DNA from: a bacterium 1xD42-87
Lineage (GTDB): Bacteria > Bacillota > Clostridia > Lachnospirales > Lachnospiraceae
Length of the DNA: 64,000 bases
Assembly (NCBI GenBank): GCA_003611805.1
Contig: RAYM01000027.1
Span: forward strand, 1 to 64,000
Reading direction: 5' to 3'
This document shows, piece by piece, positions 44,271 through 52,727 of the stretch. Under the pieces are notes generated by a model. It had not been told where the DNA came from and did no database searches. It saw only the letters and a program-made list of their open reading frames with translations. The stretch's first letter is position 1, and the number at the start of each line of letters is the position of its first letter. The position numbers were made by a program, and so were the translations under genes.

Positions 44271-47159
44271 TTAGTAGTTTAAATAACTGATGTTCATGTC
44301 CACACTGGTGCTGATACCACTGACCCTTCCCTTGGATGAATACTGCCACAGGTCATATCGGGTCGCCGTATAGGTCGGCGCGCTGGCATACTGTGCGAGC
44401 CACAGCTTATAGCTTGTCAGACTTCCCGTACTGATCTTCTCGGTAAACCAGTTCTTATTTGCGTAAATACCCGCCGTGATACCGGAATTCTGCACGGTCT
44501 GGCAGAAGGTTTTGCAGACTGCGGTTCTGGTCTCGCGGCTGATGCCGTCCGCCCTGCCGCCGCTTGCCTCCACATCGAGGAAAAGCGGGTAGTTCAAACC
44601 ATAGCCTTTCACCAGATCAATCGCCATGGAAGCCTCCTCCACAGCCTCCACCTCATTGACTGCCTGACTGTAGAAATATGCGCCCACTTTAAGCCCTGCC
44701 GCCTTCGCGCCTTTGATATTGCTTCTGAACTTAGGATCCTCCACCAGCACACCCGTAGAGTAACCGCGGTAGCCGCAGCGGATAATCACGTAAGAAACGC
44801 CGGAATTTTTCACTGCGTTCCAGTCGATATTGCCGTTGTGCTTGGAAACGTCGATTCCCATGGCTCCCGAGCTCTTCGAAAGCTTTCCGTCGCTGCCGAA
44901 GCTGTACTTCGCGCCCTGGATGACCTGGTCTCCTGTTACATAGTTTCCATTTTTATCGTAAAAATAAACATGCCCGTCGATCGTCTGCCAGCCTGTATAT
45001 TTATATGCCGAGGACGCTTTTACCTTTTTATAGAAGGCGTCCCGTTTCCCGTACTCCTTATAGGTCGCCTCATCATAATCCCCGTTCGCGTCTTTATAAT
45101 AAAGCTGATTGCCGTCCTTATCCTTCAGTTTCGTGTTTTCATCAATAACGGCGTCCGCTTTCAGCACCTTTATTTTGAAGGACTCCTTAATATCATCCGT
45201 GCCTTCCGGGTTCCTGCATACCGCCCGTATCTTCACCTCGCCCTCGGCAACGCCCGTGACCTCGCCTTTCTCATTTACTTTTGCGATCTTTTCGTCGTCG
45301 CTGCTCCAGGTAACCTTGCCTCCTTTTGGATCCGTCTCCGCCGTCAGAGTCACCTTGCCGCCAGCCTTCACCTCTTTATCGCCGTTTATGGAGAGTTTGG
45401 TATAGATCACTTTATCTTTCCCGTCATCTTTGTCCTTATCGTCGTCCTTGTCTTTGTCGTCGTCCTTGTCTTTGTCGTCGTCCTCTTTGCCCTGATTGTC
45501 CGAATCTCCGCTTCCGGCATCATTGACCGTCACGGGACAGTTAAACTCCTGAATCATGCTGCCAACGACCACCCGCACCGTAACCGTGGTGCTCCCCCCA
45601 GCAACTGCCGTAACCTTGCCGCCATCCACCGTTGCAACCGAAGGATCCGCAACGCTCCATTCCACCGAATACTCCACCTGGCTGCTGCTGACGGATACCG
45701 CCAGCGAATCACTCTTCCCTTTTTCAAGAGTCAGGCTGTCCTTATTGATGGATACCTGCACGTTATCATAAGGATTTTCCTCCCCTTCCTCCACCATCTT
45801 CCGAAACGCGCCGGCTGTCTTCCATGGATCCGCAATATTTTCCATGGGCACCTTTTCGTACTGCGACGTTTCCTCCCCAACAGGGGTCTTCGTGGACTCT
45901 ACCCATTCCACCGTGTCCTGCAGCGCGGATTCCACCACGTTATTCTGATGGGTAGCTTCCTCTTTTGCCACGTTGATCTCCGCCTCGGTCTTCACCTCGT
46001 CCGCCACATCCACTTTCTGATAGGCGATCTTGTCCGTCACCTTGACGCTGCTGCTCTTTGCGGGAAGCTTATATTTTTCAGCTGCCGCGCCGGACAGGGG
46101 CAGTATCTTAACCTCGTAGGAGCCCGCAGCAAGATCCTTCTGATAGATTACGCCGTCTTTATCGTCGTCTTTCCACTGAGAACTCTTCGGTCCGGAAACC
46201 TCCACTTCAAAGGGTACGCCGCCGATCAGCTTACCCGTCTCCTTATTGACAAATTTCACCTTCATATCCGAGAGAATTGATGTCAGCCGAAGTTCAACTG
46301 CCACCTCGCCCTTTGCGTCCTCCCTTTTTTCCTCTTCCTGCTCCTCCTCCGGTTCTTCCTCCTCCACGTCGATCATGCCGCCCAGCTTCGCTGACTCGGA
46401 CGCCGCTAACAGACCGCTCTCCCCGATCACGGAAATACCCGCTATCTCCTCACCCATATCGGCAAAAGCCGCCACCTGTTTCTCCACCGATTTCGCATGG
46501 ACATAGATGCCGCCCGTTACAATCGCACCCGCGAGCACCAGGATCCCAAGAAGCGCCACGGCGACGTCCAGGGCGCTCATCTCACCGATAAAGTACATCA
46601 GGCGTGCTGCGAAGCCGTCGTCATCATCATACTCATAACCGTCATCGTCGTAGTCCCCATCTTCATAGTCGTCGTCTTCGTAGTCGTCGTCTTCGTAGTC
46701 CTCATCCTCGTAGTCGCCGTCTTCGTAGTCCTCATCCTCGTAGTCGCCGTCTTCGTAGTCCTCATCCTCGTAATCGTCGTCTTCGTAGTCGTCGTCTTCG
46801 TAGTCCTCATCCTCGTAGTCGCCGTCTTCGTAGTCCCCATCCTCGTAGTCGTCGTCTTCGTAATCGTCGTCTTCGCCGTCCTCATCCTCGTAGTCATCGT
46901 CTTCGTAATCCCCGTCCTCATCATCCTCTTCATATCGGACAGGGCGCGCCTTTACATCTGCACTTTTCCCTGTTTTCGGGGAATGAGCACGCTGATATGC
47001 CTCAATCATATCGTCATCCAGACTCAAAAATTCCAGCGTGTCCTCTGTCACACTGTCAAAGTCCTCATCATCGAACCGGTCATCCTCAAGCAGCTCCTCG
47101 AACCGAACCTGTCTGCGGTGATGTTCCGTATTTTGTCTCCTGTTTTTCTTATTTTGCAT
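44271..47159 (-). CDS. GH25 muramidase with hyperacidic cytosolic tail and Big_2 domains
   Basis: 962 residues, first gene of the leftward operon. Residues 1-182 are cytosolic and end in a long run of pentads of the type DYEDD/DYEDE/DYEDG (76-182). One membrane helix (about 198-220). Outside: stalk, Cna-B-like domain (about 285-365; GVIYQKDLAAGSYEVKILP), Big_2 domain (about 440-525), a KD-rich linker, a second Big_2 domain (about 570-650; LTAETDPKGGKVTWSSDD), a cell-wall-binding-like repeat (GWQTIDGHVYFYDKNGNYV) and the GH25 barrel (about 765-962; IDVSKHNGNIDWNAVK, FLDVEASGGRADG with D-x-E). Promoter at 47236-47264. The acidic tail has no known role. Confidence 0.9.
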   Translation of the reverse strand: MQNKKNRRQNTEHHRRQVRFEELLEDDRFDDEDFDSVTEDTLEFLSLDDDMIEAYQRAHSPKTGKSADVKARPVRYEEDDEDGDYEDDDYEDEDGEDDDYEDDDYEDGDYEDGDYEDEDYEDDDYEDDDYEDEDYEDGDYEDEDYEDGDYEDEDYEDDDYEDDDYEDGDYDDDGYEYDDDDGFAARLMYFIGEMSALDVAVALLGILVLAGAIVTGGIYVHAKSVEKQVAAFADMGEEIAGISVIGESGLLAASESAKLGGMIDVEEEEPEEEQEEEKREDAKGEVAVELRLTSILSDMKVKFVNKETGKLIGGVPFEVEVSGPKSSQWKDDDKDGVIYQKDLAAGSYEVKILPLSGAAAEKYKLPAKSSSVKVTDKIAYQKVDVADEVKTEAEINVAKEEATHQNNVVESALQDTVEWVESTKTPVGEETSQYEKVPMENIADPWKTAGAFRKMVEEGEENPYDNVQVSINKDSLTLEKGKSDSLAVSVSSSQVEYSVEWSVADPSVATVDGGKVTAVAGGSTTVTVRVVVGSMIQEFNCPVTVNDAGSGDSDNQGKEDDDKDKDDDKDKDDDKDKDDGKDKVIYTKLSINGDKEVKAGGKVTLTAETDPKGGKVTWSSDDEKIAKVNEKGEVTGVAEGEVKIRAVCRNPEGTDDIKESFKIKVLKADAVIDENTKLKDKDGNQLYYKDANGDYDEATYKEYGKRDAFYKKVKASSAYKYTGWQTIDGHVYFYDKNGNYVTGDQVIQGAKYSFGSDGKLSKSSGAMGIDVSKHNGNIDWNAVKNSGVSYVIIRCGYRGYSTGVLVEDPKFRSNIKGAKAAGLKVGAYFYSQAVNEVEAVEEASMAIDLVKGYGLNYPLFLDVEASGGRADGISRETRTAVCKTFCQTVQNSGITAGIYANKNWFTEKISTGSLTSYKLWLAQYASAPTYTATRYDLWQYSSKGRVSGISTSVDMNISYLNY
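46614..46934 (-). repeat. 15-bp coding repeats for (Y-E-D-x-D) pentads
   Basis: About 20 tandem, near-identical 15-bp units inside the GH25 gene encode Y-E-D-(D/E/G)-D pentapeptides. Such arrays change length by slippage, so assemblies and strains may differ here. Confidence 0.85.
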
Positions 47160-47235
47160 GATAACTCCTACCTCTATTTTGTGTTGATCCGGTGCGCAAG
47201 CTTATGTAAACCTTAAATCGGAATAATTCTTTGAA

Positions 47236-47264
47236 AGTATAGCACAAAAACAGCGCAATATCAA
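47236..47264 (-). promoter_or_regulatory. Sigma-A promoter of the polysaccharide operon
   Basis: Minus strand TTGATA, 17 bases, TATACT, 77 bases before the GH25 start. It faces left into the whole rfb region. Confidence 0.75.
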
Positions 47265-47397
47265 GATTTTTGTCATGCGCAAAGGGGCGTCAGATTATGT
47301 AAATTGGCAACTCCTGCCATATTTACGCTATTTACGCGATAATTGCGCGATATTTTACACCCATTTTACGGCATTTATCGCTAATATACGCTTGACT

Positions 47398-47425
47398 TTG
47401 ACCGCTTCAACTGACACAATATAAG
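47398..47425 (+). promoter_or_regulatory. Promoter of the Zn-ribbon gene
   Basis: Plus strand TTGACC, 16 bases, TATAAG, 54 bases before the ATG. Between the two divergent promoters lies a palindromic patch CGCGATAATTGCGCG (about 47336-47350), a possible shared operator. Confidence 0.6.
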
Positions 47426-47478
47426 GGCAACAGACAAACAGTTACCTTACAGGGATTATGGGAAAAGGGGAATTTTTC

Positions 47479-47802
47479 ATGATGTACATGCACTACTGTA
47501 AGCGTTGCCAGCGGGTTCATATGCTGAACGGCCACAAACAGTTCTGTCCGAGATGTCAGGGAAAGATAACCGAGCTGAAACTCAGTTATCTTGACTACGC
47601 ATCTATGGATGCATCGCAGAGGGTTTCTTTTACGGTCTGCTGTGCCGACGACGAGCAGCTTAGGAAACTGAGCACTACATATCGTATGTATAAGTACAGC
47701 AAATGGTACAAGGAATTGCAGCGACAGCTTGCGCAGCCTGTGATTCACTCATATGTCTCACCAGAACATGCACCGCTGGAAAACGCCGTATCTATTCTAT
47801 GA
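47479..47802 (+). CDS. Small zinc-ribbon protein, 107 aa
   Basis: Not recognised beyond its metal site. The start at 47479 has AAAGGGG eight bases before it; an upstream ATG at 47458 is less well served. The first ~35 residues hold two cysteine pairs, YCKRCQRV and FCPRCQGK, spaced as a zinc ribbon, with a histidine between (HMLNGHKQ). The remainder is a mixed hydrophilic region (FTVCCADDEQLRKLSTTYRMY). No membrane segment. It has its own promoter and a strong terminator, so it is a single-gene unit. A role as a regulator or RNA-binding protein is possible but unsupported. Confidence 0.7.
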   Translation: MMYMHYCKRCQRVHMLNGHKQFCPRCQGKITELKLSYLDYASMDASQRVSFTVCCADDEQLRKLSTTYRMYKYSKWYKELQRQLAQPVIHSYVSPEHAPLENAVSIL

Positions 47803-47820
47803 TACACCGAACAGGGAAAA

Positions 47821-47864
47821 GGAGCGTTGTAGGAAATCTTCGGATTCCATACAGCGCTCTTTTT
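47821..47864 (+). terminator. Terminator of the Zn-ribbon gene
   Basis: GGAGCGTTGTAGGAAATC pairs with GATTCCATACAGCGCTC around a TTCG loop and is followed by T5. Eighteen bases after the stop codon. The next bases (about 47864-47893) repeat an 11-bp unit TTTGTCTGCCG two and a half times. Confidence 0.9.
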
Positions 47865-48075
47865 CTGCCGTTTGTCTGCCGTTTGTCTGCCGTGGAGTTA
47901 TTAAGATTTTATGAGGACGCTTTTTTCAGTAGATTTTTGAAAAAAATAATAGTAGAATAAATACGGTTGACAACAAAACAACGCCGGCTCCGATACCATG
48001 CAGCAGGCACACGGCTCGATGTAAAGAGTAACCAAAAATATGCTGCGGCGGCGCATAAGAATATTTGGAAAGGAC

Positions 48076-49146
48076 ATGAATAGAACTATGGGAGAAAATC
48101 AGGAGAAGCAAAAAAATACATTGCAGTCGGAAAGCATGACAAGCGTGTCGGAAAGGGGGACCGGACATAAAAAGGGCGGCAGTTTCCATTTCAGCATCCA
48201 CCTCGTTCTGCTTTCCGCCATTGTGCTAGTCATCGGATTCTCAGCTTTCCGTCTCTATAAATGGAATAAAGGAACGCCTTCCGACTATGACCCGAACTAC
48301 CAGACCACGGATTTCGATATTGAGACGCTGGACAACCTGATTCCCCTTGCTCCTGATAAGCGCGAGGGCTACGTGGACGACGGCGTGACCACCATCCTCT
48401 GTCTGGGCAACGATCCCTTCTCTCTGGAACGCGGTGAAAACGGCCTCGCTGAACAGATTGCAAAAAAGACAGGAGCTACCGTCTATAACGGCTCTTTCAC
48501 GGGAACCACCATGGCGGCGCAGTTTGCCTCCTACAACGACGGCTACATTCTGGACGCCTTCTCATTCTCCTATGTGGCAAAGAGTATCGCAAGCGGGGAT
48601 TTCGACCTGATGAAGACAGCGGCTACCTACAGCTACGACGAAAGCTTTGCCAAGACGGCGCAGATGCTCTCCGAACTTGACATGAATACCGTGGATATGA
48701 TCTGCGTCATGTACGACGGCAGCGACTATGTCAATAAACGTCCCTGCGACGATCCCAACGCGCCCTATGCGGAAATCACCTACACAGGTGCGCTGCGCGC
48801 AGGTGTAAAGGCAATTCAGGAAGCTTATCCCCACATCCGCATCGTGGTAATGTCCCACACATTCTGCCACAGTATCGGCGAGGACGGCAATTTCCAGAAC
48901 GGCGACCGGGCAGACTTGGGACACGGCACATTAAGCCATTACTTGCAGAAAGAGCGGGACGCCACGATGGACGTCAGCGTTTCCTTTATTGACAACTTTT
49001 ACGGCTCCATCAACGAAGACAATTATCTGGATTATATGACAGATTATATCCACTTTAACGACGCCGGACGGGAAGTGCTGGCGCAGAGGTTTGCAGACTG
49101 CCTGTTCCCCAGCTCGAAAAGCGATTCTAAAGACGTCGCGCCATAG
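48076..49146 (+). CDS. Membrane-anchored SGNH/GDSL-hydrolase-like protein
   Basis: About 356 residues from the ATG at 48076; starts at 48040 and 48088 are also possible. Cytosolic hydrophilic start, one helix (IHLVLLSAIVLVIGFSAFRLY), then an extracellular SGNH-like domain. Block I is ILCLGNDPFSLERG, where the usual GDS is GND, followed by GATVYNGSFTGTTMA; block V is DYIHFNDAGREVLAQRFAD with the D-x-x-H pair. Similar proteins accompany acyl-transfer systems in Clostridia; esterase or acyl-transfer activity is inference. The catalytic serine is not at its standard place, so it may be provided by PFS or be absent. Its stop codon sits in the loop of a hairpin shared with the convergent gene. Confidence 0.75.
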   Translation: MNRTMGENQEKQKNTLQSESMTSVSERGTGHKKGGSFHFSIHLVLLSAIVLVIGFSAFRLYKWNKGTPSDYDPNYQTTDFDIETLDNLIPLAPDKREGYVDDGVTTILCLGNDPFSLERGENGLAEQIAKKTGATVYNGSFTGTTMAAQFASYNDGYILDAFSFSYVAKSIASGDFDLMKTAATYSYDESFAKTAQMLSELDMNTVDMICVMYDGSDYVNKRPCDDPNAPYAEITYTGALRAGVKAIQEAYPHIRIVVMSHTFCHSIGEDGNFQNGDRADLGHGTLSHYLQKERDATMDVSVSFIDNFYGSINEDNYLDYMTDYIHFNDAGREVLAQRFADCLFPSSKSDSKDVAP

Positions 49147-49157
49147 GGCGCGACGTC
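49132..49157. terminator. Bidirectional hairpin between convergent genes
   Basis: Perfect 11-bp stem GACGTCGCGCC/GGCGCGACGTC with loop ATAG that contains the TAG stop of the plus-strand gene. On the minus strand it is followed by TTTAGAATCG. It ends 21 bases from the stop of the minus-strand gene. Confidence 0.75.
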
Positions 49158-49178
49158 AGGAATCACTATGTTTCCCTG

Positions 49179-50234
49179 TCAATACTCCTCTGAAAACAGC
49201 TCCTCGAAGTCAAACCTCGCTATCATATCCCTTGTCTCCCCGAGCGCCTGCTCCATCTCCTCCGCGCTTTTCACCTCGCATGTGCCATTCGCAAAACACT
49301 CCGTCATAAAGCGGTTGAATCTCGCGTGATAATGGGTATAATCTGCGTAATTGTTCAGATCCGTCACAATTTCCTCCCGATTCGGGAAATAAAACACACG
49401 CACATTGTCGTAGGCGAGAAGCGTATCCGCGATATACGCATACTCCCGCATGGTGGCTTGCATATGGTTTTCCTGCTTCACATCATTCCAGTAAAGAATG
49501 CTGTAAGGCGGAAAAAAGATATAGAAGGTGGTCTCCGGGTTCTGCTCGATATACGGACAGAGGTTGACCTGCAGATTTTTGTCCGTACTTTCTATAAAAG
49601 CGTCGGGCGGCGTCTCCTCCTCCACTTTTTCAGGCGGCGCATAATTGTGCATCACCCACTGGATATTGTAGTATTCGTCCGTCCACCAGCTCTGGTACAC
49701 AGTGGCAAGATCCGTCTTGTCCGGGTCAGCCAACGGACGGAGCACATAATTCAAAAGCACATCCTTGTTCAGCACATACTGAATGTCATTGAAATAGTTA
49801 TCATCATACAGATAAGACGGAATCGGATATTTTGTCTCATCTACGCCACCGGTATAGGTGGTCACATCAACCCCGAGAAAAACCGACTTCACCTCATGCC
49901 CGCTGTCAAAGATAATGTCCATAATGTTAGCCTGATCTTTCGGATAAGCGCCGCTGTAGTTGAGTTTGACTGTCCGAAGATCAAGCAGCTCCTCAAACCA
50001 GTGCGTGTTGAAATTCACCGTCATGGATGAACCGAGAATCACGCTGTCGTAATCCATGTGTTTCGCCATTCCCGGATTCTGAGTAAGCTGATTGTCCACC
50101 AGATAGGGGAAGCCCTCAAGCGGCGCATGGTACTGGAAAAAAGGGTCCACCCAGATTACCAGCGCCGCCGCCAGTATAAGCAGTATTAAGGTAAAGGATA
50201 CTATGGAAAGAATCCATTTTTTAAACCGCTTCAT
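49179..50234 (-). CDS. SGNH-like membrane-anchored protein, partner of MBOAT
   Basis: 351 residues from the ATG at 50234, which has GAGGAGG six bases upstream. One N-terminal helix (WILSIVSFTLILLILAAALVIW), then an extracellular SGNH-like fold: VILGSSMTVNF holds the nucleophile serine and NYADYTHYHARFNRFM the C-terminal D/H motif. It begins 12 bases after the MBOAT gene. MBOAT plus SGNH pairs (AlgI-AlgX/J, PatA-PatB) pass an acyl group across the membrane and then onto a glycan; acetylation of the surface polymer or wall is the likely role. Converges with the preceding plus-strand gene. Confidence 0.8.
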   Translation of the reverse strand: MKRFKKWILSIVSFTLILLILAAALVIWVDPFFQYHAPLEGFPYLVDNQLTQNPGMAKHMDYDSVILGSSMTVNFNTHWFEELLDLRTVKLNYSGAYPKDQANIMDIIFDSGHEVKSVFLGVDVTTYTGGVDETKYPIPSYLYDDNYFNDIQYVLNKDVLLNYVLRPLADPDKTDLATVYQSWWTDEYYNIQWVMHNYAPPEKVEEETPPDAFIESTDKNLQVNLCPYIEQNPETTFYIFFPPYSILYWNDVKQENHMQATMREYAYIADTLLAYDNVRVFYFPNREEIVTDLNNYADYTHYHARFNRFMTECFANGTCEVKSAEEMEQALGETRDMIARFDFEELFSEEY

Positions 50235-50245
50235 CCCGTTCCTCC

Positions 50246-51847
50246 TCAAAAGTTAAAATACAAAAACGTGCTGACCCTGGAAAAGCTTAAGATACACCAC
50301 ACCGCCAGCACCACCAGCACCGCCGCCGAAACCGGACCGTATTTCAGACGCGCCACCCGCTCCTGCGCGTTTTTTCCCGCCATGGATAAATACAGCCCTG
50401 CCGCCAGAATCAGGAACATCAGAATATAACGGCTGAAAGACAGATTGTCCAGATGCAGCACCTTGATCACATACCAGAACTCATCCGGCTGCAGACATTC
50501 CGCCAGATCCATGGAAATCTTTTTCGCCTCTCCCACACACGCTGCCCTAAGAAGCATATTTGCCTGCCCGATATTTTCCGCCCGGAAATAGACCCATGCA
50601 ATGCTGACATAGAGGAATGTCGCCGTTTGTGACACTGTTGTCACCACTTTGCCTCCGATCCTGCGGCAGAATCCTGCTGTCCCTCTCTCCGTTTGTGTCA
50701 CTTTCTCCGCTGCTATTCCGATATCTGCCGTGCTTTCCCCGCTGTTGCGCATATTTATGACACTCTCGTCATTTCCGCGCCGTACACGCTCCTGCCAAAA
50801 TCGGGTGAACACATACAGCGCTCCATGCAGCATTCCCCATACGATAAAATGAACTCCTGCCCCATGCCAGAGACCGCTCAGGAAGAAGACAATCAGCAGA
50901 TTGAAGTACATCCGCCCCCGACCTTTGCGGTTGCCGCCCAGCGGGATGTAGACATATTTTGTGAAAAAACGGTTCAGCGTGATGTGCCACCGTTTCCAAA
51001 AATCCACAATATTAACCGCCTTGTATGGCGAATTAAAGTTGACGGGTATCTCCACTCCCAGCATCCTGCCGATTCCTACAGCCATATCGCAGTAACCGCT
51101 GAAATCAAAATAGAGCTGCAGGGCATAGAACAGAATCACCAGGCACGCGTCCGCCCGACCCAGAGCCGCCAGATTTTCATAGCCGTAATCTACACCTGCG
51201 CCAAATGTGTCCGCCAGAAGCACCTTCTTGGCAAGACCCAGCACAAAAAGCGCCACCCCTCCCGCAATCTGCTCCCAATCCGCCCTTTTTTTGCCAAGCG
51301 ACCGAAACTGCGGCAGCATCTCACCGTGATTTACGATGGGGCCCGCAATGAGCTGCGGGAAAAAGGATACGAACAGCGCGTACTCCGACAGAGAACAGTC
51401 AACCACCTCGCCCCGGTAGGTATCCACAATAAAGGAAATCTGCTGAAAGGTAAAAAAACTGATCCCCAGAGGAAGAAGAATGCCCCGCAGTACAAAATCC
51501 GTTCCGAACACAGCATTCACGGAGTCAAAAAAGAAGTCAAAATATTTGAAATAAAACAATACGCCCAGATTCAGCGCCACCGCCAGAATCGTAACCGCCC
51601 TTTTTCCTCCATCGCACCGCAGGCGAAGACTTTCCCCGGAAAGCAGTCTGTGAAACAGGTAGTTTCCTGCAATACTGCAAATCATAATGAGCAGGTAGGA
51701 TAAATTGAAATAACCGTAAAACCAAAGGGACATTACCGTCAGAAACACTCTTGCCGTCTCAGGTTTCCCGCTTTTTAAAAGACCGTAATATCCTATCAGA
51801 CATATGGGAAAAAAGACAAACACAAAAATATATGAATTAAATAGCAT
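50246..51847 (-). CDS. MBOAT-family membrane O-acyltransferase (first)
   Basis: 533 residues, about 11 membrane helices. MLFNSYIFVFVFFPICLIGYY opening; ILLPLGISFFTFQQISFIVDTYRG; FVSFFPQLIAGPIVNHGEMLPQF; LYFDFSGYCDMAVGIGRMLG; NIVDFWKRWHITLNRFFTKYVYIPLGGNRKG; catalytic His in FFLSGLWHGAGVHFIVWG. A hydrophilic insertion (about 350-395, NDESVINMRNSGESTADIG) is unusual. It likely brings acetyl groups to the outer face for the SGNH-like partner downstream. A second MBOAT lies at 57030. Confidence 0.92.
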   Translation of the reverse strand: MLFNSYIFVFVFFPICLIGYYGLLKSGKPETARVFLTVMSLWFYGYFNLSYLLIMICSIAGNYLFHRLLSGESLRLRCDGGKRAVTILAVALNLGVLFYFKYFDFFFDSVNAVFGTDFVLRGILLPLGISFFTFQQISFIVDTYRGEVVDCSLSEYALFVSFFPQLIAGPIVNHGEMLPQFRSLGKKRADWEQIAGGVALFVLGLAKKVLLADTFGAGVDYGYENLAALGRADACLVILFYALQLYFDFSGYCDMAVGIGRMLGVEIPVNFNSPYKAVNIVDFWKRWHITLNRFFTKYVYIPLGGNRKGRGRMYFNLLIVFFLSGLWHGAGVHFIVWGMLHGALYVFTRFWQERVRRGNDESVINMRNSGESTADIGIAAEKVTQTERGTAGFCRRIGGKVVTTVSQTATFLYVSIAWVYFRAENIGQANMLLRAACVGEAKKISMDLAECLQPDEFWYVIKVLHLDNLSFSRYILMFLILAAGLYLSMAGKNAQERVARLKYGPVSAAVLVVLAVWCILSFSRVSTFLYFNF

Positions 51848-51888
51848 CCGTTATTCTCCTGTCGCGCAGACCCGCCATGCCTGGACAT

Positions 51889-52659
51889 CTACGAATCCTG
51901 CAATGTCATGTCTTTATAAACCACATACTCCCCCACCTGACCGTAAACCGAATAGCCGTAATCCGTCAGCGGTTCCCGAACCTCCCGGTCTTCCTTCAGG
52001 ATTACATAGGCGCAGGGGTACGTTCTTGCCAGATCCGCGAAGGCGGGCGTGTCAATCACCTCCGCCTCCTCCATCGCCTCATACATGGCATTGTAATAAT
52101 CCCAGCGGGCGATCAGCATTTCCCGTCCGTAGGGCAGTTCAATATCCGTACTGTACTGCCTCACATAATAGATCAGATCCGCGGGCACAAGCACTGTGAT
52201 ACGCCCCGTCTCCGGCTCTATCATATCCACAATATCGATCGCCTCCTGCGGCAGGTGGTAAGCGTTCTGCGCCCGGGAAATATGCTCGCTGTCATACACA
52301 TAGTCGCCACATGCGACAACCGCCAGACAGGCGGCCGCCAGCCCGATCCGCCTGTGCCTTCCCATCAGCCGGATCAGCCCGTAGGCGCTGACAATACTCA
52401 TCTGCAGAAGCCACAAAAGCCGGTAGTAAGTCTCGGAATCCTCCATAAGCCGCACAAACACTTTTCGGAATAAGGGACAGAAAAACAAAAACAGAATCAG
52501 CGTAGGCGCATAGACAAACACCACACGTCTGCGCCTGTCCTTCTCCGTAAGCCACAGATAGAGGAGTGCCAGGAGATAAATCCCCGCCAGGAAATGGTTT
52601 TCGTGGTAACCCATATAGTTTTTAAATATAACGACGCTCTCTAAAAAAATGCCCCACAT
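51889..52659 (-). CDS. Hypothetical membrane protein, 256 aa
   Basis: No named family recognised. The start at 52659 has GAGG six bases upstream. Three or four helices in the first 140 residues (FLAGIYLLALLYLWL; VVFVYAPTLILFLFFCPLF; YYRLLWLLQMSIVSAYGLIRLM; IGLAAACLAVVACGDYVY), then a ~115-residue soluble part with ITVLVPADLIYYVRQYS and CAYVILKEDREV. The helices plus soluble tail look like the end of a GT-C-type membrane glycosyltransferase. It lies 68 bases from the DUF6077-like gene and may be its second subunit or a split half of it. Confidence 0.65.
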   Translation of the reverse strand: MWGIFLESVVIFKNYMGYHENHFLAGIYLLALLYLWLTEKDRRRRVVFVYAPTLILFLFFCPLFRKVFVRLMEDSETYYRLLWLLQMSIVSAYGLIRLMGRHRRIGLAAACLAVVACGDYVYDSEHISRAQNAYHLPQEAIDIVDMIEPETGRITVLVPADLIYYVRQYSTDIELPYGREMLIARWDYYNAMYEAMEEAEVIDTPAFADLARTYPCAYVILKEDREVREPLTDYGYSVYGQVGEYVVYKDMTLQDS

Positions 52660-52727
52660 ATTTTTCCTCTTCTCCGCGGCGTCCAGCGCACGCCCATTCA
52701 AAAAGCCGCATCCTTGATGCTGAGCTG

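Noticed and set aside
44838..46280. Long open frame (480 codons) on the plus strand
   Set aside because: It is antisense to the GH25 gene at 44271-47159, whose product has clear domains; the frame is open only because of the codon bias of that gene and has no ribosome binding site or recognisable family.
46604..47161. Arg-His-Ser-Pro repeat protein on the plus strand and a Thr-Lys-rich frame on the minus strand
   Set aside because: Both are alternative readings of the 15-bp repeats that encode the acidic Y-E-D-x-D tail.
47864..47893. CRISPR-like short repeats TTTGTCTGCCG
   Set aside because: Only two and a half direct copies of 11 bases with no spacers; simple tandem duplication after a terminator.
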